From: an uncultured Pirellula sp.
Lineage (GTDB): Bacteria > Planctomycetota > Planctomycetia > Pirellulales > Pirellulaceae
Direction: 5' to 3'
Assembly: GCA_903837255.1 (NCBI GenBank)
Contig: CAILTZ010000534.1
Span: forward strand, 1 to 12,839
Length of the DNA stretch: 12,839 nucleotides
Shown here: piece after piece, positions 6,156 through 12,839 of the stretch
How positions within the stretch are numbered: position 1 is the first letter of the stretch
Layout of the letters: every line of letters begins with the position of its first letter
Position numbers and translations under genes: made by a program
The notes under the pieces: generated by a model
Seen by the model: the letters and a program-made list of their open reading frames with translations, nothing else
The model's database searches: none
What the model was told of the DNA's origin: nothing

Positions 6156-6965
6156 ATGTTAAGTGCAAGTACATTATTCGAAGGTGTTGTCGATGTTTGG
6201 CTAGTATGGCTCTTTGGTGTTCTAGGCGTTGTTGCTTTGAGCTACAGGGCTTTTCGATTCCCGCAATGGAAATCGGTTTTTGTCTTCATCAAAGACGAAC
6301 GAGGTGCCAGCTATGCCGTGCCCTACGTCATGACGTTTCCGATCTACCTGATTTTCATATGCTGGACCATTCAGAGTACCATGATACTGATGACCAAGTT
6401 TGGGACGGTTCAAGCTGCACACATGGCGGCCAGGACGGCGGTCGTTTGGAGATCTGCAGATCAAGACGACCAGCGCCGTGGATGGGAACGCGCCCAGCGC
6501 AAGGCCCAGCACGCTGCGGCACTTTCTTTGACCCCCGTCGCGTCGGGTTTCTCCAGATTCCAAGTTCTGTATGAGACCTACCCAGGAGCCCTGGTTCGAT
6601 CTGTGCGCGCCATTCCGGGATCCATCGTGTACAACGAACTTTATAACCGGTTTGCCGAGGAGACCGAGGCGGGAAGGAATCTTGCAAAAGACTCTTACGT
6701 GAAACAAAAGTACCTGTACGCAGCAGCGATGACCAGAGTGGTGCTTCGCGAATCAGCCAATCGCTTCAATGGAGAAATGACCGTCCAGGTCAGCCACCGA
6801 ATGCCCCTTCAAGTTCCACTAACCGGCCGATTGCTCGGGCAGTTGGATCTAACGCGCAGGGCTTTTTATCGGGATATTCGGGCCACTGCCGTGATGCCAT
6901 TGGAAACCCCCGAGTCACCAACACTGCGACTGGGGATCGATTACGATCCCGCATTGGCAAACTAA
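6156..6965 (+). CDS. TadE/TadG-like pilus protein with extra N-terminal TM, 269 aa
   Basis: This is an inner-membrane protein of the pilus cluster. A first hydrophobic segment (about 11-30) is followed by a basic loop (about 31-49) ending KDERG, and a second hydrophobic segment (about 54-78). The run after it, with QAAHMAARTAVVW (86-98), resembles the helix after the TM in TadE/TadG proteins. The rest is soluble and probably periplasmic, with no known domain seen. G50-A51 looks like a prepilin cleavage site, but +5 is Val (V55) and not Glu. Most TadE proteins start right at the cleavage motif, so the preceding TM is unusual. The ATG at 6156 follows an AGAGAGA purine stretch. The next gene starts 12 bases after its stop, which indicates one operon. 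The TadE/G assignment comes from motif and context, not a full-domain match. Confidence 0.75.
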   Translation: MLSASTLFEGVVDVWLVWLFGVLGVVALSYRAFRFPQWKSVFVFIKDERGASYAVPYVMTFPIYLIFICWTIQSTMILMTKFGTVQAAHMAARTAVVWRSADQDDQRRGWERAQRKAQHAAALSLTPVASGFSRFQVLYETYPGALVRSVRAIPGSIVYNELYNRFAEETEAGRNLAKDSYVKQKYLYAAAMTRVVLRESANRFNGEMTVQVSHRMPLQVPLTGRLLGQLDLTRRAFYRDIRATAVMPLETPESPTLRLGIDYDPALAN

Positions 6966-6977
6966 GGGAAATCATCC

Positions 6978-8798
6978 ATGATCCCGTCGAATTTCCTACA
7001 GCTCTTGGTCGACGTTCGGCAAGGCGAGTGCCGCTCCCGCAAACTCTCGAATCGTATCCTCGCAAGCGAAGACGGCTTGATTACCTGGGCGACTCTAGTG
7101 GCGGTTCTGCTCTTAATCTCCTTGATCGGGATCGTGTTTAATGTCGGGCGCGTGACCAACGACAAGCTTCAATCGCAAAACGCTGCCGATGCGGTTGCTT
7201 ATTCGTCCTCTCTGGTCCACGCTCGCGCGATGAACGCAGTCACCGCGACAAACCATATGATGGGCGAACTGACCGCCCTGCACACCATGCATCACGCTCT
7301 TGGTGGTCAAGTTTTGGACGAAAGACGTCGAGCAAACACATTCGCAGTCACGTCGTTGAACTTTGGAATCACTACCACTCATTTCGTCGCGTGGGTCGGT
7401 TACTACATTGGGGCGTTCTTGCCAGCGTTCCCATTTAGTTTCCCCGGTATCGCTAACAGGCCCGAATCGTATGGACCTGCGTTGGATATCCCACGAGGCG
7501 AAGCGACCGTCTACGATTCTAAGTGCTTGCTCAAATCAAAGATCATCGAGCAATACGTTCGATATTCGGCAGGTACTTCCCAAATGATCGGTGGCATCTT
7601 TAAAACGTGGTCGTGGTGGCCACCTACCGTTGCTTCGGGATGGCGGTCGATCTCAAGTGGGCAGCGAACGCGAAGGCAAGCCAACACAGTCATTGAGAAG
7701 CTCGTCCGCGAATATCGGTTCATCATCAAACTCGAGGATTTTGCCCTTAGAACCCTTCCGGTCAAACGTTCGATCCCTCGACTGATGGATGGTTTGTGGG
7801 CTTACGAACGAGTGGTTGTCACGGGGACCCCTGTTGCGGTCAGTCAAGCCGCATCCAAGACGGCCGAGGCAAATGGTTGTGTCGGAGAAGCGTTAGGCAG
7901 GCCGACTGGGAGAAATATAGCGATCGCGCAGTCAGGACTACCCGTGGCCGGACTGCCCCTGATTCAAGATCCTTGTCGGAATCCCGAAAGAACCCAATTG
8001 ATGCGAGCAACCTATCCGTGGGTTCAGGAATGGAGATGGCCAATCCTCTATGCCTTTGGAGCCGTCGCAAGCCAGTCGCGGGCCATGGTATTTTACGAAT
8101 ACCACTCTGATCGCTACAGTTTGGAAACGTCCAAGAAATTCGTTACCCAGCGCGGCTACCGCTTGTACTTGATCGAAGAACTCGATGCGACAAGTGGAGC
8201 TCGCGATAAGGGAACAGAGACCTGGCGTCGTAGAAACTCTAGTAGCAAAGCAGACCAGATGTTTGCACTCGTCGGTATCGCACGGAAAGAGAACCCACCT
8301 GTGATGTCTTTGCATCGTTTTTTTATCCCCGCCGCTAATGAAACCCCAATAGCTACAGTTGCTCAAGCGATGATCTATAATGCCAATGTGCCAATGCGTT
8401 GGCAGAAAGAAGGGTCCGACTGGATCTCTTGGTTATTGCGCCGTGAAGCGCAACCAGTCCAGGCTTGGGATACCCTAGCATGGACCGAAGGAGCGACCGA
8501 ATGGAAAGATGGTAAGCCTTATTTCGTTTTGCCCAAGGAGTGGAATTGGACACTCGGCTACTTCAACTTCATGGATTTTATCTATCCCCCCGATGTTCGG
8601 ATTCCGTTCCTCAATGCAGGCCCGCCGACTCCAAAGGTCCAATTGAATTGGCAAGCCAAGCTGAGTCCCGTGACAGCGAGAAACCTTGCATTGCGCATTC
8701 TCATGACCCGTGATGAAAAGCTCAAAAAAAGAATGCAGGAACAAGTCCTTCCTGTGACTCTAGCCGAGCAAGCTGCAATCGATTTGATCACCCACTGA
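6978..8798 (+). CDS. TadG-like Flp pilus-associated protein, 606 aa
   Basis: This is a large single-TM protein with a TadG-like N-terminus. A basic leader (1-30) ending ASEDG precedes a hydrophobic segment at about 34-55. It is followed by QSQNAADAVAYSSSLVHARAMNAVTATNH (spanning about 66-93), a pattern typical of putative Flp pilus-assembly TadE/G-like proteins, where (Q)NAADAAA follows the TM. The remainder (about 100-606) is presumably periplasmic. I cannot match it to the von Willebrand A domain seen in some TadG proteins: no DxSxS metal-binding motif is visible. G33-L34 could be a prepilin cleavage site, but +5 is Ala (A38). The ATG at 6978 has AAGGGA close upstream. It lies tightly between the 269-aa TadE/G-like gene and the TadE gene, so it probably acts in the same complex. 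Confidence 0.82.
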   Translation: MIPSNFLQLLVDVRQGECRSRKLSNRILASEDGLITWATLVAVLLLISLIGIVFNVGRVTNDKLQSQNAADAVAYSSSLVHARAMNAVTATNHMMGELTALHTMHHALGGQVLDERRRANTFAVTSLNFGITTTHFVAWVGYYIGAFLPAFPFSFPGIANRPESYGPALDIPRGEATVYDSKCLLKSKIIEQYVRYSAGTSQMIGGIFKTWSWWPPTVASGWRSISSGQRTRRQANTVIEKLVREYRFIIKLEDFALRTLPVKRSIPRLMDGLWAYERVVVTGTPVAVSQAASKTAEANGCVGEALGRPTGRNIAIAQSGLPVAGLPLIQDPCRNPERTQLMRATYPWVQEWRWPILYAFGAVASQSRAMVFYEYHSDRYSLETSKKFVTQRGYRLYLIEELDATSGARDKGTETWRRRNSSSKADQMFALVGIARKENPPVMSLHRFFIPAANETPIATVAQAMIYNANVPMRWQKEGSDWISWLLRREAQPVQAWDTLAWTEGATEWKDGKPYFVLPKEWNWTLGYFNFMDFIYPPDVRIPFLNAGPPTPKVQLNWQAKLSPVTARNLALRILMTRDEKLKKRMQEQVLPVTLAEQAAIDLITH

Positions 8799-8827
8799 AC
8801 CTTCCAAGAACCAACATCGGAGATCTC

Positions 8828-9331
8828 ATGCACACCCCATCCCAAGTTGTTCGTAGACGTTGCCACGCCTCGAAGCGCAGGGGCGTTGCAACCCTCGAAT
8901 TGGTTATGTGCTTTCCCATTTTGGTCATTATGGTTGCTATGATCTTTACCCTGGGGACCGCCGTCCTTACGCAATCGGAGGTGACCATGCAAGTGCGTAA
9001 AGAGGCATGGGCTTCGCGGATCAACCCTCAAAATCAACGACCATTCAATATCCTCGAAGCCCACAGTTCAGGAAAAGGAACCAGCGAAAAGACCAAGTCA
9101 TTTCGAAGATACACCAATCTGTTTCCACAAATACCACGAACAGCCTATGCGACGAACGTCATCCTGACAGGATCTTGTGATTCGCGACAGATCCCCTACG
9201 AGAGACGAGGCTTTTTACCCATCTATCCACACTTCGAGGTGTTAACCCAGATGGTAAGCCAAGGTAGCGTCAACACGGGGGGCGGAAGTGTTAGTAGTCT
9301 GACGAGTCTAACCACCTTGCCAACCAATTGA
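8828..9331 (+). CDS. tadE: TadE-family pseudopilin, 167 aa
   Basis: This is a canonical TadE-like minor pilin. A basic leader of 19 residues (ending SKRRG) precedes VATLELVMCFPILVIMV. The predicted peptidase site is between G19 and V20, with Glu at +5 (E24). One TM helix runs from about 23 to 46, followed by a helix containing TMQVRKEAWASR as in TadE proteins. The soluble part is short and ends in a Ser/Thr/Gly-rich tail. The ATG at 8828 follows GGAG with spacing 7-8. It sits 29 bases after the TadG-like gene. Cleavage by the peptidase encoded at 5201 and a role as a minor pilus component in the inner membrane are expected from the family. Confidence 0.85.
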   Translation: MHTPSQVVRRRCHASKRRGVATLELVMCFPILVIMVAMIFTLGTAVLTQSEVTMQVRKEAWASRINPQNQRPFNILEAHSSGKGTSEKTKSFRRYTNLFPQIPRTAYATNVILTGSCDSRQIPYERRGFLPIYPHFEVLTQMVSQGSVNTGGGSVSSLTSLTTLPTN

Positions 9332-9387
9332 TCGACGGATCTTCTTTGCTTATTCCGCGCTCGAAAAAGATTGCTCGAGTCACTGAA

Positions 9388-10323
9388 ATGGGAAAAAAAT
9401 ACAACCAGTCCCAAGACGAGGATTCAGCGTCCCTTCTGAAAATTCTTGATGTCTTCAATCTTGTTGGTAAGATTGGACTTACGTTAGCGATTCTTTATGG
9501 CGTGTTTTTTTGTCTCGGTTTATTCGTCGATGGAGGACCATCACCCCAAAAGCCATCTGCGACTGTCCCCGAGCAACCAACGTCGGAATGGGATATGCAA
9601 AACCAGCTCCATGGCAATTGGATTTTCGCCGATTTGCCCTGGTCCATTCAAACGCAAAAATTGTCGCAACTTGAAGCTACGGAACTTTTTAAAAAAGCGG
9701 TTCCCAAATTGACAACGGTCGACTCGCCCAATCAAGATTCCAGTGACTTGGGTATCCTTTCCGAGCTACTAGTTGGGTTCAATGCGCAGCCACAAACAAG
9801 AGGCGGAATTACGCTCTATCAAGTTCAAACGGGCCCAATTCAAGTGGTTGCTTTTGCACCTATTCAAGACCCGAGCCAAATTCAGATTGTGAGGGTCCTC
9901 CAAGACGCAGGTGACGGCATGCTGAATTACTTTGAGTTAAACGTTTCTTCACAAATAGTTCATTCTGAGGACTTGGCCGAAAAGCAATTGTTGCCCATGC
10001 ATCCGACGGCGCGCCGGCTGGCTGTGCGCCTCGACACCGACAATGAGATTTGTGGGGAACTTTACGAGCTAGCCGAATCACTAGATTTTGCGACAGAACA
10101 CTGGATAGGAAACGGATGGAAGGTTCAAATCCTATCGAGCTTGCTGTCCGAAACTGGCGAGACGATCCAACAACCTAACGTCTCAAGAGAAGTGCCTCCG
10201 GATTCCCGGGACCCGAGCCAAGACGTTCAGCCTCTTGCGTGCTCGAGGGGAAGCGAGTTGGTTGTCGTCGTACCGCTACCCTCTGTATCTAAAGAAACGT
10301 TCCTGTTCCTCATGCGACCCTAG
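9388..10323 (+). CDS. Single-TM protein of unknown function in the tad cluster, 311 aa
   Basis: I do not recognise this protein. A hydrophilic N-terminus (MGKKYNQSQDEDS) is followed by one hydrophobic segment at about residues 27-47. Pro/Thr-rich sequence comes next, and then a soluble, probably periplasmic domain of about 250 residues. The topology is N-in, type II. The frame extends upstream to a TTG at 9328 that overlaps the TadE stop (TTGA), but the added 20 residues have no supporting Shine-Dalgarno, so I prefer ATG 9388. The C-terminal part ends with ELVVVVPLP and LFLMRP, which look like beta-strands. Its place between TadE and CpaB suggests a pilus-assembly accessory protein; no TadD/TadF or TadZ motif is visible. 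A 120-base gap with a possible promoter follows. Confidence 0.75.
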   Translation: MGKKYNQSQDEDSASLLKILDVFNLVGKIGLTLAILYGVFFCLGLFVDGGPSPQKPSATVPEQPTSEWDMQNQLHGNWIFADLPWSIQTQKLSQLEATELFKKAVPKLTTVDSPNQDSSDLGILSELLVGFNAQPQTRGGITLYQVQTGPIQVVAFAPIQDPSQIQIVRVLQDAGDGMLNYFELNVSSQIVHSEDLAEKQLLPMHPTARRLAVRLDTDNEICGELYELAESLDFATEHWIGNGWKVQILSSLLSETGETIQQPNVSREVPPDSRDPSQDVQPLACSRGSELVVVVPLPSVSKETFLFLMRP

Positions 10324-10355
10324 AGGGGCATTGTGCGTTGGGTGTGGTTGTTTCA

Positions 10356-10373
10356 GGTAGGAATTTTCTTACC
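10356..10373 (+). other. Hairpin upstream of the cpaB-like gene
   Basis: GGTAGGA (10356-10362) pairs with TCTTACC (10367-10373) with one G-T pair and a 4-base loop. No U-run follows on the plus strand. It sits 33 bases after the preceding stop and directly over the place where a -35 element would fall for the TATACT box at 10391, so it may be a weak terminator or an operator. Confidence 0.3.
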
Positions 10374-10390
10374 CTGCACCGTAAAGCGGT

Positions 10391-10396
10391 TATACT
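10391..10396 (+). promoter_or_regulatory. Possible -10 box upstream of the cpaB-like gene
   Basis: TATACT matches the sigma-70 -10 consensus at five of six positions, about 48 bases before the cpaB-like start. The -35 region is poor: CTTACC at 10368-10373 with a 17-base spacer matches three of six. It may drive the CpaB/FHA-CpaF part separately from the TadE/G genes, which would fit the unusually long gap here. Confidence 0.3.
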
Positions 10397-10443
10397 ACGC
10401 GGAATTCCTTGTTGCCCTGAGGCTCTGAAACCCTACAACCATT

Positions 10444-11112
10444 ATGAATTACCTCGCAAAACTCCTGATTCCCTTGGGGCTCGGTATTCTTGCCGCTTTC
10501 GTCAACTACCTCATTTTATCGAGCAGCACTGCCAAACTTGACTTCGTCACAGTCGACAAGGATGTTCCGCGCGATTCCCCTATCGATTTGGCCAATCTTA
10601 AGAAGCTTTCAGTACCAAGGGAATTTGAGGGGCTACGTCAAACGATGGTACCCTGGAGTGAGCGAGGAGTTTTAAGCGGCAAGCGGGTGCTGAGGTCGAT
10701 CAAACCGAATGATCCTGTCTTTTATGCTGACACTGACTTTGAGGGAGACTGGTTGGATTTAAAGGATGGCGAAAAGCTTTTCCCGGTTAACATCGGTGAA
10801 CTTGAGTTTGACCCCACGCTCTTGAGGATTGGAAACAATATCCAGTTTCGCGTTAGCAATTACAAAGAGGCAGAACCCGAATGGATAGGACCCTACCGAG
10901 TCGTTGCGGTTGGTTCTAAGTTGAGAAACGACCAAGATGGGGAACGAGGTTCCCGACAATCCAGCGCCCAGAGTATTGGCATCGCATACAACATGGCAGA
11001 ACCTCGCATGCGGGATTCCCTGACAAAACTCGAATCCTTCTGCGACGCACAGCGCGGCGGAAAGGCCGTCATGCTGAGCGTTCTGATCGAAGAAATCAAG
11101 AATCGCAGGTAA
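10444..11112 (+). CDS. cpaB: CpaB/RcpC-like Flp pilus assembly protein
   Basis: This is a 222-residue protein with one N-terminal TM (about 4-26) and a periplasmic part. Residues about 33-97 resemble a SAF/beta-clip domain as found in CpaB/RcpC: a run of the form FVTVDKDVPRDSPID, then LKKLSVPRE, and later VLSGKRVLRSIKPNDPVFYAD, the typical CpaB pattern of a conserved turn followed by a 'root' segment. CpaB proteins are thought to act near the outer-membrane secretin of the tad system. This copy is shorter than many CpaB proteins (roughly 250-350 residues) and lacks an obvious second RcpC domain. No good Shine-Dalgarno precedes the ATG at 10444. It is 43 bases upstream of the FHA-CpaF ATPase on the same strand, an order common in tad loci. 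Confidence 0.7.
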   Translation: MNYLAKLLIPLGLGILAAFVNYLILSSSTAKLDFVTVDKDVPRDSPIDLANLKKLSVPREFEGLRQTMVPWSERGVLSGKRVLRSIKPNDPVFYADTDFEGDWLDLKDGEKLFPVNIGELEFDPTLLRIGNNIQFRVSNYKEAEPEWIGPYRVVAVGSKLRNDQDGERGSRQSSAQSIGIAYNMAEPRMRDSLTKLESFCDAQRGGKAVMLSVLIEEIKNRR

Positions 11113-11155
11113 CTCCCGACGCACAAGTTAACACTGGACCCTTACGAGCTCACCT

Positions 11156-12839
11156 ATGCGGATCACGTACAGCATAAAAGGAAATGCCACCAAACGCGTT
11201 TTCGATCGCAATGTGGAGCTTGTGCGTATCGGTTCCGAGGGATCGAACGATGTGGTCTTGGGAAACCCCTACGTATCCCCAAGACATGCGGTCATCAGTC
11301 GAAACAGCGGCCATTGGGAAATTACCAACATCGGTCAAAATGAGATCGTGATCGCTAACCAAAAGCTCCTTGGTGGGGAGAGGGCTCTGCTGACGGTTAA
11401 CGATTCGATTGAGATTTATCCCTTTGTTTTGCAGATTGAAACCGGAGCGATCAGTGCCGATTCAGGCCTCATCGATGAACGCTTGTCCAACATGATCTTA
11501 ACCGTGCACAGCGAGCTGCTCAACCACATGAGAGAGCTCCTGGATGTCGACAGCAATAAGCTGAGTCGACAGCAATTGCAGCAGATCGAAGAAGACATAT
11601 CAGAAATCGCGCGGTTGAATGGGTTTCTTGAGCCCATCGAGAGCGATGTTTTGATGCATGCTGCAGCGTTAAGCATGCAAAGTACTTTGCTCTCCAAGGT
11701 GATCGAGGATACGGTCGGATCGACCCAAACGAACAAGTTAGGAGACCGTCGATGGACTGAAATGGTCACTGCTTCTCCCGAATTAGAAACGGAGCTGCTC
11801 GTGCGGGCCGGTGCAATCGATCATCGCATCGATCCCCAAGCAACGGCGGACATCAGTAAAAAGATGGGGAAGATTGACAGAGGATTTTGGGGAGCTTGGA
11901 AATTGGAAAGAGACTCCAAGCAACTCAGTCCACAGAGCCCTTTTATCCAGTATGCAGCCCACCGATATTTAAAAAAGCAGATCAAGGATATTTTGTTTGG
12001 TTATGGACCTCTTGAAGATCTGCTGAGTATGCCGACCATCACGGAAATCATGGTTGTCAGCCGAGACAAAATCTACGTCGAAAAGCAAGGGCTATTGGAG
12101 CAATCCGGACGAAGATTCGTTTCTGACGAAGTCACCGAGACCATCATTGATCGGATCGTCTCACGTGTTGGCAGACGTATCGATAAGTCGCAACCATTAG
12201 TAGATGCTCGATTGCTCGATGGGAGTCGTGTAAATGCAATTATTCCACCCCTTGCAGTCAAAGGCCCATGCCTTACGATCCGCAAATTTCCAACCAAAAA
12301 GGTCACTGTAGAAGATCTGATCCGCTGGGGAGCTATCACACCGACTGTCGCCGAATTCTTAGAAGCGGCGGTCATTATCGGCAAAAACATTCTTGTTTCC
12401 GGTGGAACCGGAACAGGGAAGACCACAATGCTCAACTGCCTGAGCGATTTCATCCCCGACAAGGAGCGAATTGTGACCGTCGAGGATACCGCCGAGCTCC
12501 GGTTGCAGAAAGAGCACGTCGTTACATTGGAAACAAAACTCGCCAACGTCGAGGGGCGCGGTGAGTATAGCATCCGAGATCTGGTCAAAAATACGCTCCG
12601 GATGCGGCCCGACCGAATCGTCGTAGGAGAATGCCGTGGCGAAGAAGCTTTGGATATGCTTCAGGCCATGAATACAGGGCACGATGGGTCCATGACCACC
12701 ATCCACGCCAATACGTCAGAAGATGTCATCGAACGCCTAGTGGTGCTTGTACAGATGGCAGCCCCTTTACCCGTGGAATCCATCCACCGTCAGATCGCTT
12801 CAGCCATCGATCTGGTTGTTCAGTTAAAACGCTGCCGTG
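11156..12839 (+). CDS. cpaF: FHA-CpaF/TadA secretion ATPase (partial, right end cut)
   Basis: This is a hexameric secretion ATPase that powers Flp pilus assembly, and 561 residues are visible. An N-terminal FHA domain spans about residues 5-95, with the core VRIGS (23-27) and SPRHA (41-45). A helical region of about 100-275 is longer than in ordinary CpaF proteins. The conserved CpaF part starts at FGYGPLEDLL (281-290), continues with VDARLLDGSRVNAIIPP (from 349) and reaches the Walker A GGTGTGKTT (416-424). The Asp box TVEDTAEL (441-448), Walker B RIVVGE (487-492) and His box GHDGSMTTIHAN (508-519) are all intact, so the enzyme should be active. The ATG at 11156 has no strong Shine-Dalgarno. 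The frame runs off the window after LKRCR; roughly 40-60 residues are probably missing. Fusion to FHA suggests regulation by Thr phosphorylation. Confidence 0.95.
   Translation, partial: MRITYSIKGNATKRVFDRNVELVRIGSEGSNDVVLGNPYVSPRHAVISRNSGHWEITNIGQNEIVIANQKLLGGERALLTVNDSIEIYPFVLQIETGAISADSGLIDERLSNMILTVHSELLNHMRELLDVDSNKLSRQQLQQIEEDISEIARLNGFLEPIESDVLMHAAALSMQSTLLSKVIEDTVGSTQTNKLGDRRWTEMVTASPELETELLVRAGAIDHRIDPQATADISKKMGKIDRGFWGAWKLERDSKQLSPQSPFIQYAAHRYLKKQIKDILFGYGPLEDLLSMPTITEIMVVSRDKIYVEKQGLLEQSGRRFVSDEVTETIIDRIVSRVGRRIDKSQPLVDARLLDGSRVNAIIPPLAVKGPCLTIRKFPTKKVTVEDLIRWGAITPTVAEFLEAAVIIGKNILVSGGTGTGKTTMLNCLSDFIPDKERIVTVEDTAELRLQKEHVVTLETKLANVEGRGEYSIRDLVKNTLRMRPDRIVVGECRGEEALDMLQAMNTGHDGSMTTIHANTSEDVIERLVVLVQMAAPLPVESIHRQIASAIDLVVQLKRCR

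Noticed and set aside
7938..9064. Minus-strand ORFs of 142 and 160 aa over the tadG-like and tadE genes
   Set aside because: They are antisense to well-supported pilus genes and show no domain features.
12073..12706. Minus-strand ORFs of 171 and 115 aa over the ATPase
   Set aside because: The opposite strand encodes the invariant Walker A, Walker B and His box of CpaF, so these are shadows.
1..12839. tRNA, rRNA, insertion sequence or phage integration features
   Set aside because: I saw no transposase or integrase motif, no terminal inverted repeats and no cloverleaf-like sequence in the intergenic regions.

Overview
The window looks like chromosomal DNA of a Planctomycetota bacterium, probably Pirellulales-like. 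This is inferred, not proven. The grounds are an FHA-domain/CpaF fusion ATPase, very short Flp pilins with a QVVM core, an ECF sigma factor paired with a tandem-FHA protein, long uncharacterised secreted proteins, and many starts without a clear Shine-Dalgarno. It holds the front part of a tad/flp (type IVc, tight adherence) pilus locus. The last gene, the secretion ATPase, runs off the right edge.

Layout. Bases 1-577 hold no gene I can support. A first Flp-type pilin (578-790) is followed by a large secreted protein of unknown function (872-2749). On the minus strand, converging on that gene, lies a two-gene unit: an ECF sigma-70 factor (stop at 4025, likely GTG start at 4648) and then a tandem-FHA protein (3980 to 2841). 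A second Flp-type pilin (4837-5019) is divergent from the sigma gene across a 188-base intergenic region. Next come a stable hairpin, a 15-bp tandem repeat that happens to encode a 32-residue ORF, and an A24 prepilin peptidase (TadV/CpaA type, 5201-5902). Four TadE/TadG/pseudopilin-like genes follow closely spaced: a 70-aa pilin-like protein (5922-6134), a 269-aa two-TM TadE/G-like protein (6156-6965), a 606-aa TadG-like protein (6978-8798) and a 167-aa TadE protein (8828-9331). After these come a single-TM protein of unknown function (9388-10323), a CpaB/RcpC-like protein (10444-11112) and the FHA-CpaF/TadA ATPase (11156 to beyond 12839).

Working model. The prepilin peptidase processes the Flp and TadE-like prepilins at Gly-X sites in the inner membrane. 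The FHA-CpaF ATPase powers assembly, presumably with TadB/TadC platform proteins and a secretin that are not in the window and may lie downstream. CpaB links to the outer-membrane channel. The sigma factor and three FHA domains (two in the regulator-like protein, one on the ATPase) suggest that a dedicated transcription factor and Ser/Thr phospho-signalling control the pilus. That regulatory link is the most interesting hypothesis here and rests on gene context only.
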